The notes under the pieces are model-generated. The model did no database searches and was not told the origin of the DNA. It saw only the letters and a program-made list of their open reading frames with translations. 64,000 nucleotides of DNA from Makana sp044442725 (GTDB taxonomy: Bacteria > Pseudomonadota > Gammaproteobacteria > Enterobacterales > Enterobacteriaceae). The stretch spans positions 124,001-188,000 of the forward strand of contig JBISJR010000001.1 in assembly GCA_044442725.1 (NCBI GenBank), in the 5' to 3' direction. Numbering within the stretch: position 1 is the stretch's first letter; every line of letters starts with the position of its first letter. Shown piece by piece: positions 8,778 to 19,412 of this stretch. The translations under genes were made by a program, and so were the position numbers.

Positions 8778-10445
8778 ATGAATAAAATTAAAAATAAAAC
8801 AAATAATTTTATTTATAAAATTATCAATAAAGATATATTATTAGGTAAATATAAATATATAAAAACTAGATTTCCTCCCGAACCTAATGGATATTTACAT
8901 ATAGGTCATGCAAAATCTATATGTTTAAATTTTGGTATTGCAAAGTTTTATAATGGAAAATGTAATCTTCGTTTTGATGATACAAATCCAGTTAAAGAAA
9001 ATATAAAATACATTGATTCAATTAAAAAAGATATTAAATGGTTAGGATTTAAATGGGATGGTAATGTTAAATATTCATCTGATTACTTTTATGAAATGCA
9101 AAAATTTGCTATATGTTTAATTAAAAAAGGATTAGCTTATATAGATCAATTATCAAAGGAAGAAATAAAAACATATCGTGGAACATTAAAAAATATTGGA
9201 AAAAATAGTCCTTATAGAAATAGAAGTATAAAAGATAATTTAAATCTTTTTTTAAAAATGAAAAATGGTGAATTTAAAGAAAATAGTATGTGTTTAAGAG
9301 CAAAAATTGATATGTCTTCACCTTTTATTATAATGAGAGATCCAGTATTATATAGAATAAAATTTACTAATCATCATCAAACTGGAAATAATTGGTGTAT
9401 TTACCCAATGTATGATTATGCTCATTGTATTTCAGATTTATTAGAAGGAATAACTCATTCTTTATGCACTTTAGAATTTCAAAATAATAGAGTTTTATAC
9501 AATTGGATTTTAAAAAATATATCTAATAATAAAATCATTCCAAAACAATATGAATTTTCTAAATTAAAAATAAATTATACAATAATATCAAAACGTTATT
9601 TAAAATATATTATTAAAAAAAAAATTGTTAAAAGTTGGGATGATCCTAGAATGCCTACAATTTCTGGTCTTAGACGTCTTGGTTATACACCAAATTCAAT
9701 ACGTAATTTTTGTAATATAATTGGAATTTCAAAACAAGAAAATTATATAAAATTATCTATTTTAGAAAATTGTTTAAGAAAAGATTTAAATGAAAAAGCA
9801 ATACGTTTAATGGCTGTTGTAAATCCTATAAAAATAATTATAGAAAGTTTGAAATTTGATTATGAAAAAATTATTTATATGAAAAATCATCCTAAAAAAC
9901 CAGAAATGGGTATTAGAAAAGTTTTATTTAGTAGAGAAATATTTATAAATAAGTATGATTTTAATGAAAAGCCAAATATTTGGTACAATAGATTATCTAT
10001 AGGTAAAGAAGTTCGTTTAAGATACTCTTATATAATAAAAGCTAATTCTTTTATTAAAGATAAAAATGGAAATATTTCTGTTATATTTTGTTCTCATGAT
10101 CCTAATTCTTTTAATTTAAAATATTCAAAAAATAGAAAAATAAAAGGTATAATTCATTGGGTATCTGTAAAGAAAAATATACCAGTAGAATTTAGAATTT
10201 ATGACAAATTATTTACTAATTCTAATACATATTATTCTAAAGAATTTATTAATAATTTTAATAAAAAATCTATTAAAATATTTAATGGATTTGCTGAATA
10301 TAGTATATCAAATATTAATATAAATAAAAATATTCAATTTGAAAGAGAAGGTTATTTTTATGCAGATAATAAAGATTATACATTTAAAAAACCTGTTTTT
10401 AATTTGACAACAAAAATTCCTTATAGAATTAAAAAATATAAATAA
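8778..10445 (+). CDS. glnS: Glutaminyl-tRNA synthetase
   Basis: Class I synthetase that charges tRNA-Gln, whose gene lies nearby at 12202. It has 555 residues (E. coli 554). The HIGH motif is in PPEPNGYLHIGHAKS near residues 33-47. The KMSKS equivalent is IISKRYL near 270 (E. coli VMSKRKL), followed by WDDPRMPTISGLRRLGY. C-terminal anticodon-binding beta-barrels follow. AAGG lies about 8 nt before the ATG. It is convergent with fldA, with 12 nt between stops. Confidence 0.97.
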   Translation: MNKIKNKTNNFIYKIINKDILLGKYKYIKTRFPPEPNGYLHIGHAKSICLNFGIAKFYNGKCNLRFDDTNPVKENIKYIDSIKKDIKWLGFKWDGNVKYSSDYFYEMQKFAICLIKKGLAYIDQLSKEEIKTYRGTLKNIGKNSPYRNRSIKDNLNLFLKMKNGEFKENSMCLRAKIDMSSPFIIMRDPVLYRIKFTNHHQTGNNWCIYPMYDYAHCISDLLEGITHSLCTLEFQNNRVLYNWILKNISNNKIIPKQYEFSKLKINYTIISKRYLKYIIKKKIVKSWDDPRMPTISGLRRLGYTPNSIRNFCNIIGISKQENYIKLSILENCLRKDLNEKAIRLMAVVNPIKIIIESLKFDYEKIIYMKNHPKKPEMGIRKVLFSREIFINKYDFNEKPNIWYNRLSIGKEVRLRYSYIIKANSFIKDKNGNISVIFCSHDPNSFNLKYSKNRKIKGIIHWVSVKKNIPVEFRIYDKLFTNSNTYYSKEFINNFNKKSIKIFNGFAEYSISNININKNIQFEREGYFYADNKDYTFKKPVFNLTTKIPYRIKKYK

Positions 10446-10457
10446 TTTAATTTAAAT

Positions 10458-10973
10458 TTAATTTATATTCATTTCTTTAATAATTTTGTTAACCCAAATT
10501 TTTGTTCTTAAATATGTAAGTTCTGGTTGTGTATCTTCATCAATAGCTAAACCTATAAAATAATCTTTATTAATTAAACATTTAGAATATATAAAATTAT
10601 ATCCTTTTGTTGACCATTTTCCAACAATATTAGCACCTCTTAATTTAATAATATTTCCTAAAATTCCCATTGCATCACAAAAATATTCTGGATAATTTTT
10701 TTGATCACCACATCCAAATATAGAACAAATTTTATTTTTAAAATCAATTTTTTTTAAAATTGGAAAAAAATCATCCCAATCACATTGAGCTTCACCATAA
10801 TACCATGTAGATATTCCTAATAATATTTTATCATATTTTTCTATATCATTTTTATAAATTTCAGATATATTATAAATATTAGATTTTTTTTTTCCTATTA
10901 TATTATTAATCATAATAGCTATTTTTTCAGTATTACCAGTATCACTTCCATAAAAAATACCTATTTTAGACAT
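10458..10973 (-). CDS. fldA: Flavodoxin 1
   Basis: FMN-containing electron carrier, 171 residues (E. coli FldA 176). The FMN phosphate loop GSDTGNTEKIA is at about residues 9-19. The 50s loop STWYYGEAQCDWDDF and the 90s loop GCGDQKNYPEYFCDAMG, which flank the flavin ring, are present. It is probably the low-potential electron donor for radical or Fe-S enzymes such as IspG/IspH or BioB, but no such partner is visible in this window. glnS and fldA are also near neighbours in E. coli. Confidence 0.95.
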   Translation of the reverse strand: MSKIGIFYGSDTGNTEKIAIMINNIIGKKKSNIYNISEIYKNDIEKYDKILLGISTWYYGEAQCDWDDFFPILKKIDFKNKICSIFGCGDQKNYPEYFCDAMGILGNIIKLRGANIVGKWSTKGYNFIYSKCLINKDYFIGLAIDEDTQPELTYLRTKIWVNKIIKEMNIN

Positions 10974-11140
10974 AAAATTTAATCCATTTGTTTAAAATTT
11001 ATTAATATTTAATATTTATTTAATATAAATATAATTTAATTATTTATTAAAATAGTATATAATATTTAATTATTTTAATAAATTTAAATATTTAAATTTA
11101 TTAAAATTTTTAAATAAACTAATTTATTTTTTATAAATTT

Positions 11141-11884
11141 ATGTTAAATATTGAATTAGAAAATTTAATAAATAAAAAACTTAATAGTAAATTAATAAAA
11201 GATTATTGTCCAAATGGATTACAAATAGAAGGAAAAAAAGAAGTAAAAAAAATAATTACAGGAGTGACTTCTTGTAAAGTACTATTAGAAGTGGCTATTG
11301 AACAAAATGCTGATGCAATTATAGTGCATCATGGTTATTTCTGGAAAAATGAAAATATTAAAATAATTGGAATTAAACGTAATCACTTTAAAAAAATATT
11401 AAAAAATAATATTAATTTGTATGTATGGCATTTACCATTAGATTATCATATTAAACTTGGAAACAATATACAATTAGCAAATATTTTAAAAATAAATATA
11501 ACTGATTTTATAAACCCATTAGTTGTAAAAGGAAAATTTAATAAATTATTTAATGCTAAATCTTTAAAAAAAAAGCTAGAAATCGATTTAAACAATAATA
11601 TTTTTTATTATGGAAAAACTGGTTCTAATTTTATAAAAACAGTTGCTTTATGTGCTGGTTCTGGGCAAAAATTTATTGAAATTTCTTTAAATAAAAAAGT
11701 AGATGCTTATATTACAGGTGATAAATCAGAACAATGTATTAATTTTGCTAAAGAAAATAATTTACATTTTTATTCAGCTGGTCATTATTCTACAGAAAAA
11801 TTTGGTATAAAAGCATTAAGTGAATGGTTATTTAAAAAATATAAATTTGATGTTTCTTTTATAGATATTCCAAACCCTGCTTAA
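11141..11884 (+). CDS. ybgI: Nif3/DUF34 family dinuclear metal-binding protein (YbgI)
   Basis: The length of 247 residues equals E. coli YbgI. Metal ligands are visible in IIVHHGYFWKNE near residues 65-76, WHLPLDYH near 99-106, the central ITGDKSEQ, and SAGHYSTEKFG near 216-226. Family members form toroidal hexamers with a two-metal site. GTP cyclohydrolase activity has been proposed for some, but the cellular role is unsettled. Retention in so small a genome points to an important housekeeping task. Confidence 0.93.
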   Translation: MLNIELENLINKKLNSKLIKDYCPNGLQIEGKKEVKKIITGVTSCKVLLEVAIEQNADAIIVHHGYFWKNENIKIIGIKRNHFKKILKNNINLYVWHLPLDYHIKLGNNIQLANILKINITDFINPLVVKGKFNKLFNAKSLKKKLEIDLNNNIFYYGKTGSNFIKTVALCAGSGQKFIEISLNKKVDAYITGDKSEQCINFAKENNLHFYSAGHYSTEKFGIKALSEWLFKKYKFDVSFIDIPNPA

Positions 11885-12109
11885 TGATTTTAACCAAAAA
11901 TAAAATATTTATATTAAATTATATATATTGTTTTAATATATATTTATAATATATAATATTATTATAAATCAATTATTAATTTATTTTAAATATTTTGTAA
12001 AAATACAATTTTTATAAATTACTTGATTATATAAAAATATTATGTATTAATTATAAATTAATTATATATTTTAATATATAATTTTTTAAATATATATAAA
12101 ATTATTATA

Positions 12110-12191
12110 ATGGGAGTGGCGAAAATGGAAGACGCATCAGATTTAGATTCTGACGCTTAAAAGCATGCGAGTTCAAATCTCGCCTCCCGTA
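12110..12191 (+). tRNA. tRNA-Leu (TAG)
   Basis: An 82-nt class II tRNA with a long variable arm, close to E. coli leuW. The acceptor is ATGGGAG/CTCCCGT, the anticodon loop TTTAGAT has TAG, and the T arm is GCGAGTTCAAATCTCGC. CCA is not encoded. It is first of a Leu-Gln-Met cluster that matches the order of the E. coli metT-leuW-glnU region. Confidence 0.96.
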
Positions 12192-12201
12192 ATTATAATT
12201 A

Positions 12202-12274
12202 TGGGGTATAGCCAAGAGGAAAGGCAGCGGGTTTTGATCCCGTCATTTCCCAGGTTCGAATCCTGGTGCCCCAG
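12202..12274 (+). tRNA. tRNA-Gln (TTG)
   Basis: A 73-nt tRNA with acceptor TGGGGTA/TGCCCCA, anticodon loop TTTTGAT (TTG), T arm CCAGGTTCGAATCCTGG and discriminator G, matching E. coli glnU. CCA is not encoded. It lies 10 nt after tRNA-Leu, so the two are very likely co-transcribed. Confidence 0.96.
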
Positions 12275-12301
12275 AATATTTATATAATTAAATATATTTA
12301 C

Positions 12302-12375
12302 AGCTACGTAGCTCAGTTGGCAAGAGCACAGCACTCATAACGCTGAGGTCACAGGTTCGATTCCTGTCGTAGCTA
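12302..12375 (+). tRNA. tRNA-Met (CAT), elongator type
   Basis: A 74-nt tRNA with acceptor AGCTACG/CGTAGCT, D arm GCTCAGTTGG, anticodon loop CTCATAA and T arm ACAGGTTCGATTCCTGT, close to E. coli metT. It lacks the unpaired first acceptor position and GGG/CCC anticodon stem of initiator tRNA, so it is the elongator (a tRNA-Ile2 with CAT is less likely given the metT match). CCA is not encoded. Confidence 0.93.
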
Positions 12376-12501
12376 TAATAATAATTAAATTAATTAAAAT
12401 TTATTAATATAATCTTTATATTTAATTTATTAAAAAATTATTTAATTAATAAATTAATATTAAATTTTAATTTAAAATAAAAAAAATAATTCTTAATAAA
12501 A

Positions 12502-15500
12502 ATGTTTATAATATATCATTCAAATAGTACAGATATGCTAGAAATAATTATTTCTTTATTAATATCTTTTAAAAAAAAAAATATTGATCCTTTAAAACCA
12601 GAAATAATTGTAGTTAAAAATAATAATATTTCAAAATGGATAAAGATAAAATTATCAAAACAACTTAGTATATGTTCAAATATAAAATTTATGACTATTT
12701 CTAAATTTATATGGAAAATGATTTCAAATTTATTAAATAAAAATAAAAATGAATATATTTTTAATCAGTCTATTATGACTTGGAAAATTATGTCATTAAT
12801 ACCTAATATTAAAGATGATAAATATTTTTTAAAAATTAAATTATTTTTAAACAATAATGATATTTTAAAAAAATTTAAATTTTCTAATAAATTATCTTAT
12901 ATATTTAATCAATATTTAATATATCGTCCAGATTGGTTAAAATGTTGGATAAAAGGTAAATTAATAAATGGTTTAAATGAAGATCAAATTTGGCAATCTT
13001 TATTGTGGAGAAAATTAATAAAAAATAAATTAAATTATAATAAATTAATTTTAAAAAATTATGAAAATTTTAATAATATTAAAAAAATAATAGAAAAAGA
13101 AAATAAAAAAGATATAAATTTACCAAATAGAGCATTTATTTTTGGAATATCTTCATTGCCTCCTATTTATATTAAATTATTAGAATTATTAGGTAACTAT
13201 ATGGATATTCATAATATGTTTATAAATCCTTGTAAATATTATTGGGGTGATATAGAAGATTTTAATTTTTTTGAAAAATTATTTAATAAATATATTAAAA
13301 AAGATAATAAAATAAATTCTTTAACAAAAAAAATAAAAAAAAATTCTTTATTTTTAAATTATATAAATAAACCTAATTTAGGAAATTATCTTCTTTCTTC
13401 TTATGGAAATAAATGTAAAGAATATATTTTTTTAATATCAAATTTAAATAGAATTATAGAAATAAATGCATTTATTAAACCTGTAAAAAATAACATTTTA
13501 AATTTAATTAAAAAAGATATTTTATTTTTAAAAAATTATTCATTTCATAATAAAAAAAAAATTTATAATAAAAAAATTTTAAAAAGAATTATAAAAATAA
13601 AAGATTATTCTATAAATATTAATGCATGTAGTAGTTATTACAAAGAAATAGAAATTTTATATGATAAATTATTATTAATTATGTCTAAAGATTTAACATT
13701 AAAACCACAAGATATAATAGTAATGGCTACAGATATAAATAATTATATACCATCAATTAAATCTATATTTGGAAATTATAATTTAAAAAATAATTTACCA
13801 TTTTATATTTCAGATATTATATCAAAAAAAATTAATATAATTTCAAAAGCTTTTATTAAATTATTAGATTTACCATTTATGAAATTATCTTCAAAAGAAA
13901 TTTTGAAATTTTTAGAAGTAAAATCTATATCATATAAATTTAATATTAATAATAAAGAAATTGATATATTAAAAAAATGGATATTTGAATCTGGTATTAA
14001 ATTAGACTTAGATGAAGAAAAAAATAATCAATTAATTTCAAATGTTAATAATTTTAATACATGGAATTTTGGATTAAATAGAATGTTTTTAGGTTATTCA
14101 ATGAAAAGCAAGTATGGTTATTGGAATAAAATTCTTCCATATGATAAAACATATGGATTATCATCAATTTTATTAGGAAATTTTTATAATTTAATAAGTA
14201 ATCTTAAATATTTTAAAAAAATACTTTTAAAACCTAAAAAAATAAAATATTGGTTTTCGATTTCTGAAAAAATTATATCATCTTTTTTTTGTTCAACTTC
14301 TTATAAAGAAGAAAATGTTTTAATGACTATTAAAAGTAAATGGAAAAAAGTATTAAAATACTGTTTAAAATCTAAATTTAAAGAAAAAATTTCTATAAAA
14401 TTAATTAAAGAAGAATTATTTAATAAATTAAAAAAAGAAAAAATAATAAATAATTTTTTATTTGGTAAAATAAATTTTTGTAATTTAAAATCTATGTCTT
14501 CTATAAATTTTAGAATAGTATGTATATTAGGAATAAATGATAATATTGTTAAATATAATGATTATAAAAATAATTTTAATTTAATTTATAAACACCCAAG
14601 AATTGGTGATAAAAAAATAGAAAATTATAAATATTTATTTCTAGAATCTATTATGTCTTCTAAAGAAATTTTTTATGTAAGTTTTATTGGAAATAATATT
14701 AAAAATAATAATATTAATACTCCTTCTATGTTTATAAATGAACTAATTGATTACATATCAAATAATTTTTATATTGAAGGAGATCAATATTTAGATGAAA
14801 AAAAAATTATTAATAATGTTATAAAACATATTTTTGAATATCATGATAAAAAATTTTTTTTAAATAAAAATATATTTTTTTTAAATAAAAAAACATTTTA
14901 TTTAAAAAAAAATTTGTCAAATTTAAAAAATGATTTATCTTTTAATTCGAAATTATTATTAAAATTTAAAAATAAAATAATTAAAATAGAAGATATTATT
15001 GCATTTTATAAAAATCCTATTAAAACATGGTTTATTAAAAATATAGGAATTTATTTTGATAAACCATTTATAAAATTTTCTTATGAAAATGAAAATTTTA
15101 ATAATATTTTAACAAATTTTAAAATTAAAGAAAAAATATTAAATTTAATTATTAAAAAAAAAAATATAATTAAAATATTCAATGAAATCAAATATTCTGG
15201 ATTATTACCTTATGGTATTTTTGGAGAAATATTTTTTTTAGAACAATATAATAAATTAATTAATTTATATAAAAAAATTAAAATATTTAACATATCAAAA
15301 AAAAAATATTTAGAAATATGTTTAAATTTTAAAAATATAACTATTATTGGATGGATTTATCATTTTAATAATAATGGTATAATTAAATGGAGTCCAAAAA
15401 AAAAATCAATAAAAGACGGTTTATTATTATGGATAGAACATTTAATTTACTGTGCATCTGGTGGTAAAGGAAGTAGTATAATGTTTTTTATAAATGGTGA

Positions 15501-15855
15501 GTGGAATTTTATTCCTATTAAAAAAATAAAAGCTAAAAATTTATTAATTTATTATATTTTAGGTTATTTTAAAGGAATTTATGAACCTTTATTATTATTA
15601 TATCATTCAAGCAATATATGGATAAAATATTGTTATAATAATATAAACAAAACTTTAAATAAAGATATTAATATTAAAAACAAAGTTAAAGAAATAATAA
15701 TAAAATATTTTTGTAAAAATAAAGAATTTTATTCTGAGTATAATGATGTTTATATAAATAAAGTTATTAAAAATTTAAATAAAAATAATATTGATGAAAT
15801 TATTTTTTTATCTGAAAAATATTTATTACCAATGTTAAAATTTAATAAAATATAA
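12502..15855 (+). CDS. recC: Exodeoxyribonuclease V subunit RecC
   Basis: RecC binds RecB and RecD, splits the strands at a double-strand end and, in E. coli, scans the 3' strand for Chi. At 1117 residues it is essentially full length (E. coli 1122). Recognisable blocks include VVKNNNISKWIKIKLS near residues 36-52, NRAFIFGISSLPPIYIKLLE near 210, GINDNIVKYND near 675 and the C-terminal RecB-contact region. It is first in a recC-recB-recD run; ptrA, which sits between recC and recB in E. coli, is gone. Whether the Chi pocket still reads GCTGGTGG cannot be judged here. Confidence 0.95.
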   Translation: MFIIYHSNSTDMLEIIISLLISFKKKNIDPLKPEIIVVKNNNISKWIKIKLSKQLSICSNIKFMTISKFIWKMISNLLNKNKNEYIFNQSIMTWKIMSLIPNIKDDKYFLKIKLFLNNNDILKKFKFSNKLSYIFNQYLIYRPDWLKCWIKGKLINGLNEDQIWQSLLWRKLIKNKLNYNKLILKNYENFNNIKKIIEKENKKDINLPNRAFIFGISSLPPIYIKLLELLGNYMDIHNMFINPCKYYWGDIEDFNFFEKLFNKYIKKDNKINSLTKKIKKNSLFLNYINKPNLGNYLLSSYGNKCKEYIFLISNLNRIIEINAFIKPVKNNILNLIKKDILFLKNYSFHNKKKIYNKKILKRIIKIKDYSININACSSYYKEIEILYDKLLLIMSKDLTLKPQDIIVMATDINNYIPSIKSIFGNYNLKNNLPFYISDIISKKINIISKAFIKLLDLPFMKLSSKEILKFLEVKSISYKFNINNKEIDILKKWIFESGIKLDLDEEKNNQLISNVNNFNTWNFGLNRMFLGYSMKSKYGYWNKILPYDKTYGLSSILLGNFYNLISNLKYFKKILLKPKKIKYWFSISEKIISSFFCSTSYKEENVLMTIKSKWKKVLKYCLKSKFKEKISIKLIKEELFNKLKKEKIINNFLFGKINFCNLKSMSSINFRIVCILGINDNIVKYNDYKNNFNLIYKHPRIGDKKIENYKYLFLESIMSSKEIFYVSFIGNNIKNNNINTPSMFINELIDYISNNFYIEGDQYLDEKKIINNVIKHIFEYHDKKFFLNKNIFFLNKKTFYLKKNLSNLKNDLSFNSKLLLKFKNKIIKIEDIIAFYKNPIKTWFIKNIGIYFDKPFIKFSYENENFNNILTNFKIKEKILNLIIKKKNIIKIFNEIKYSGLLPYGIFGEIFFLEQYNKLINLYKKIKIFNISKKKYLEICLNFKNITIIGWIYHFNNNGIIKWSPKKKSIKDGLLLWIEHLIYCASGGKGSSIMFFINGEWNFIPIKKIKAKNLLIYYILGYFKGIYEPLLLLYHSSNIWIKYCYNNINKTLNKDINIKNKVKEIIIKYFCKNKEFYSEYNDVYINKVIKNLNKNNIDEIIFLSEKYLLPMLKFNKI

Positions 15856-15893
15856 TTTTTTAAAAAATATAAAAATTAGATAACATAAAATTT

Positions 15894-18800
15894 ATGATTA
15901 AAAATATTTTTAATTCAATTGAATTTCCATTATATGGAAATATTTTAATAGAAGCATCAGCAGGAACAGGAAAAACTTATACTATATCTATATTATATTT
16001 GCGTCTAATTTTAGGAATTATAAGTAAAAATAATAACATACCACTAAGAGTAGATGAGATATTAATTGTAACATTTACTGAATTAGCAAAAAATGAAATT
16101 ATAAATCGTATAATTGAAAATATAAATTTATTATATAATGCATGTATACTAAATAAAAGTGATAATTATTTAATTTTTAAAATATTTAAAAAAATAAAAA
16201 ATATTAAAATGGCTTTATTAATATTAAAAATAGCTAAAAATAAAATAAATGAATTATGCATTTATACTATCCATGGTTTTTGTAAAAAAATTTTGAACAA
16301 AAATATTATTAAATCTGGTATTATTTTTAATAAAAATTTAATAGAAGATGAATCAATTTTATATTGTAAATCAATTTATAAATTTTGGAAAAATGATTTT
16401 TCTGTTTTGCCTTATAAAATAGCTATTTTAATAAAAAAATATTGGAAAAATCAAAAAAATTTTTTAATTGAAATTAAACCATATTTAAATATAAATTTAA
16501 ATGAAATTTATAATTTAAATAAAAAACATTATTCAATTATAAGCATATATAAAAATATAATATCAAATATTAGTTTATTAAAAAAAAAATGGATACAATT
16601 TTCTTCATTTAGAAAATTTATATATAAATCTAATATAAATAAAAAAGTTTATAATAAAAAAAAAATAATTAAATGGTTAAATAAAATTGATAAATGGTCT
16701 AATGAGCCTACAATTGATGATATAGTTCCTAATGAATTGTCAAAATTTAAAATATCAAATTTATTAAAAAATAATATGATAAATGATAATAAAAATTATA
16801 TTATATTTGATATAATTGAAAATTATTATTTAAATAATTTATCAATAAAAGAAAAAATTTTTTTTTTTGCTGTTAAAAAAATTAAAAAATATATTTTAGA
16901 AGAAAAAAATAAAAAGTCACAAATTAGTTTTAATGATTTAATCAATATTTTAGAAAAAATTATTACAGGAAAATATGGATCAATATTATCTAATAAAATA
17001 CGTAAATTATATCCAGTAGCAATAATAGATGAATTTCAAGATACAGATTTAAAACAATACAACATTTTTAAAAAAATATATATAGGATATAAAAATTGTT
17101 TTTTTTTAATTATAGGAGATCCTAAGCAATCTATTTATAGTTTTAGAGGTGCTGATATTTTAACATATATTAAAGCTAAAAATGAAATAGATAATCATTA
17201 TACTCTTGATATTAATTGGCGTTCTTCAAAAGGAATGATTAATTCTGTTAATAATTTATTTACTTTAATACCAAATCCTTTTACTTTTAAAGAAATTTCA
17301 TTTACTCCATTAAAGTATTCTAAAAAAAATAAAAAACTAAAATTTATAGTAAATAATAAAACTTATCCTTCAATGGATATTTGGATGCAACCAAATATTA
17401 TAGTAAATTCATATGAATATAAAAAATACATGTCTAATAGATGTGCAAATACTATTTGTTCATGGTTAAATTCTTCAAATAATAAAAAAACATGGATTGA
17501 AGGAAATTTTGGTAAAAAATATATTGAATCTTCAGATATTACAATAATAGTAAGAAATAGTAATGAAGCTAATATAATTAGTAATGAATTGACAAAATTT
17601 AATATTCCATCTGTATTTATATCTAAAAGTGAAAATATATTTAATTCAAAAGAATCTATTGATTTAATATATATATTAAAAGCTGTATTGAATCATAATT
17701 ATTCATATATTAAAAGAGCTTTAATAACAGATATTATTGGTTTTGATTTTAATAAAATTAAATATTTAAATAAAAATAAAGATTTATTATATTATCATTT
17801 AAATAAATTTATTAAATATAAAATAATATGGAAAAGATATGGAATATTTCCTATGATAAATGAAATAATAAAAGATTATAAAATAAAAGAAAATCTTTTA
17901 TTTATTAAAGAAGGTTATAAAAAATTAACAAATTTAATTAATTTAAGTGAATTATTACAAAAAGAATCTATAAATTTAGAAAATAAATTATCAATAATTA
18001 GATTATTAGAAGAAAAAACATATTTACCTAATAAATATTTAAAAAGTAAACAATTATTATTAGAAAATAATGCAAATATTATTAAAATAATTACAATACA
18101 TAAATCAAAAGGTCTAGAATTTCCAATAGTTTTTTTACCATTTGTTGCAGATTATAGGATTAAAAAAAATATTTCTTATTTAAATGTTTTAAAATCAAAT
18201 ACTTTAATTAATAAAACAGATATTGATAGACTTTCAGAGGATTTAAGAATTCTTTATGTTTCTTTGACAAGATCAATATATCATTGTAGTATAGGAATAT
18301 CATCATTACATAAAGGTAAACTTAAAAAAACAAATAATAATAGTGTTCATAAAAGTGCTATTGGTTATTTAATTCAAAATGGTATTTGTGGTGATTTTAA
18401 TTTTTTAAAAAAAAAAATAAAATTTTTAGTTAAAAAATCAAAAGGTGATATTACAATAAATAAAAAAAATTATTTTAATAATAAAAAAAATATATATAAT
18501 TTAAATATATTAAATAAAAATAAAAAAAAGAAAATTTATAATATCAATAATAATATTTATAATATTATTAGTTATACTTCATTAAATAAAAATTTAAAAT
18601 ATATAAAAAAAGAAATTTTACCTAAAATAGAAATATTTAGCAATATTAAAAAAAAAAATAAAATTAAAAACTTAAATCAATACAATTTCCCTAGAGGAAA
18701 AATAACAGGTAATTTTTTACATTTTTTACTTAAAAAAATAGATTTTAAAAAACCAATAAGTTTTAGATTTTTAAATAAAATTATGAATAAAAAAAATATT

Positions 18801-19376
18801 GATATTATTTGGAAAAATGTAATATTTAAATGGATTAAAAATATTATTTATTGTCCTTTAGACAATAAACATCTTTTATTAAAAAATATAAAATTAGAAG
18901 ATAGATGTAATGAATTATCTTTTTATATTACAATTAATGATTTTTTTTTTTCAGATGAATTAGAAAATATTTGTAAAAAATATGATCCTATAACTTTAAA
19001 ATGTATAAATACAAAATTTCCAAAAGTTAAAGGAATTCTTAAAGGAGTTATAGATTTGGTTTTTAGATTTAATAAAAAATATTATATTTTAGATTATAAA
19101 TCTAATTGGCTTGGAGAAAATAAAAATTTTTACAATATATATAACATAGAAAAATCTATTATTAAAAATAGATATGATTTACAATATCAAATTTATACAT
19201 TAGCAATTCATCGTTTTTTAAAACAAAAATTGAAACAATATAATTATAAAAAAGATTTTGGTGGTGTATATTATATGTTTTTAAGAGGTATAGATAATAT
19301 TAAAAATAATAATAGTATTTTTTATTGTAAACCTAATTTTAAATTAATAAATTATATAGATAATTTATTAATTTAA
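15894..19376 (+). CDS. recB: Exodeoxyribonuclease V subunit RecB
   Basis: RecB is the 3'-5' helicase and nuclease of RecBCD. It has 1160 residues (E. coli 1180). All helicase motifs look intact: EASAGTGKTYT near residue 20, TIHGFCKKILN near 125, VAIIDEFQDTD near 375, GDPKQSIYSFRGAD near 407, INWRSS near 440, TIHKSKGLEFPIVFLPF near 740 and LRILYVSLTRS near 783. The C-terminal nuclease keeps GNFLHFLL, GVIDLVF, YILDYKSNWLG and YDLQYQIYTLAIHR, which contain the catalytic His, Asp, Asp and Lys. It therefore appears fully active, in contrast to RecD. It begins 38 nt after recC. Confidence 0.96.
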   Translation: MIKNIFNSIEFPLYGNILIEASAGTGKTYTISILYLRLILGIISKNNNIPLRVDEILIVTFTELAKNEIINRIIENINLLYNACILNKSDNYLIFKIFKKIKNIKMALLILKIAKNKINELCIYTIHGFCKKILNKNIIKSGIIFNKNLIEDESILYCKSIYKFWKNDFSVLPYKIAILIKKYWKNQKNFLIEIKPYLNINLNEIYNLNKKHYSIISIYKNIISNISLLKKKWIQFSSFRKFIYKSNINKKVYNKKKIIKWLNKIDKWSNEPTIDDIVPNELSKFKISNLLKNNMINDNKNYIIFDIIENYYLNNLSIKEKIFFFAVKKIKKYILEEKNKKSQISFNDLINILEKIITGKYGSILSNKIRKLYPVAIIDEFQDTDLKQYNIFKKIYIGYKNCFFLIIGDPKQSIYSFRGADILTYIKAKNEIDNHYTLDINWRSSKGMINSVNNLFTLIPNPFTFKEISFTPLKYSKKNKKLKFIVNNKTYPSMDIWMQPNIIVNSYEYKKYMSNRCANTICSWLNSSNNKKTWIEGNFGKKYIESSDITIIVRNSNEANIISNELTKFNIPSVFISKSENIFNSKESIDLIYILKAVLNHNYSYIKRALITDIIGFDFNKIKYLNKNKDLLYYHLNKFIKYKIIWKRYGIFPMINEIIKDYKIKENLLFIKEGYKKLTNLINLSELLQKESINLENKLSIIRLLEEKTYLPNKYLKSKQLLLENNANIIKIITIHKSKGLEFPIVFLPFVADYRIKKNISYLNVLKSNTLINKTDIDRLSEDLRILYVSLTRSIYHCSIGISSLHKGKLKKTNNNSVHKSAIGYLIQNGICGDFNFLKKKIKFLVKKSKGDITINKKNYFNNKKNIYNLNILNKNKKKKIYNINNNIYNIISYTSLNKNLKYIKKEILPKIEIFSNIKKKNKIKNLNQYNFPRGKITGNFLHFLLKKIDFKKPISFRFLNKIMNKKNIDIIWKNVIFKWIKNIIYCPLDNKHLLLKNIKLEDRCNELSFYITINDFFFSDELENICKKYDPITLKCINTKFPKVKGILKGVIDLVFRFNKKYYILDYKSNWLGENKNFYNIYNIEKSIIKNRYDLQYQIYTLAIHRFLKQKLKQYNYKKDFGGVYYMFLRGIDNIKNNNSIFYCKPNFKLINYIDNLLI

Positions 19377-19412
19377 TTTTTTTTGTAAATTAATTATTTT
19401 TATATTAAAATA

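Noticed and set aside
12106..12111. TATAAT just before tRNA-Leu as a -10 box
   Set aside because: It overlaps the first bases of the tRNA acceptor stem, so transcription could not start in time. The true promoter is further upstream and I could not identify it with confidence.
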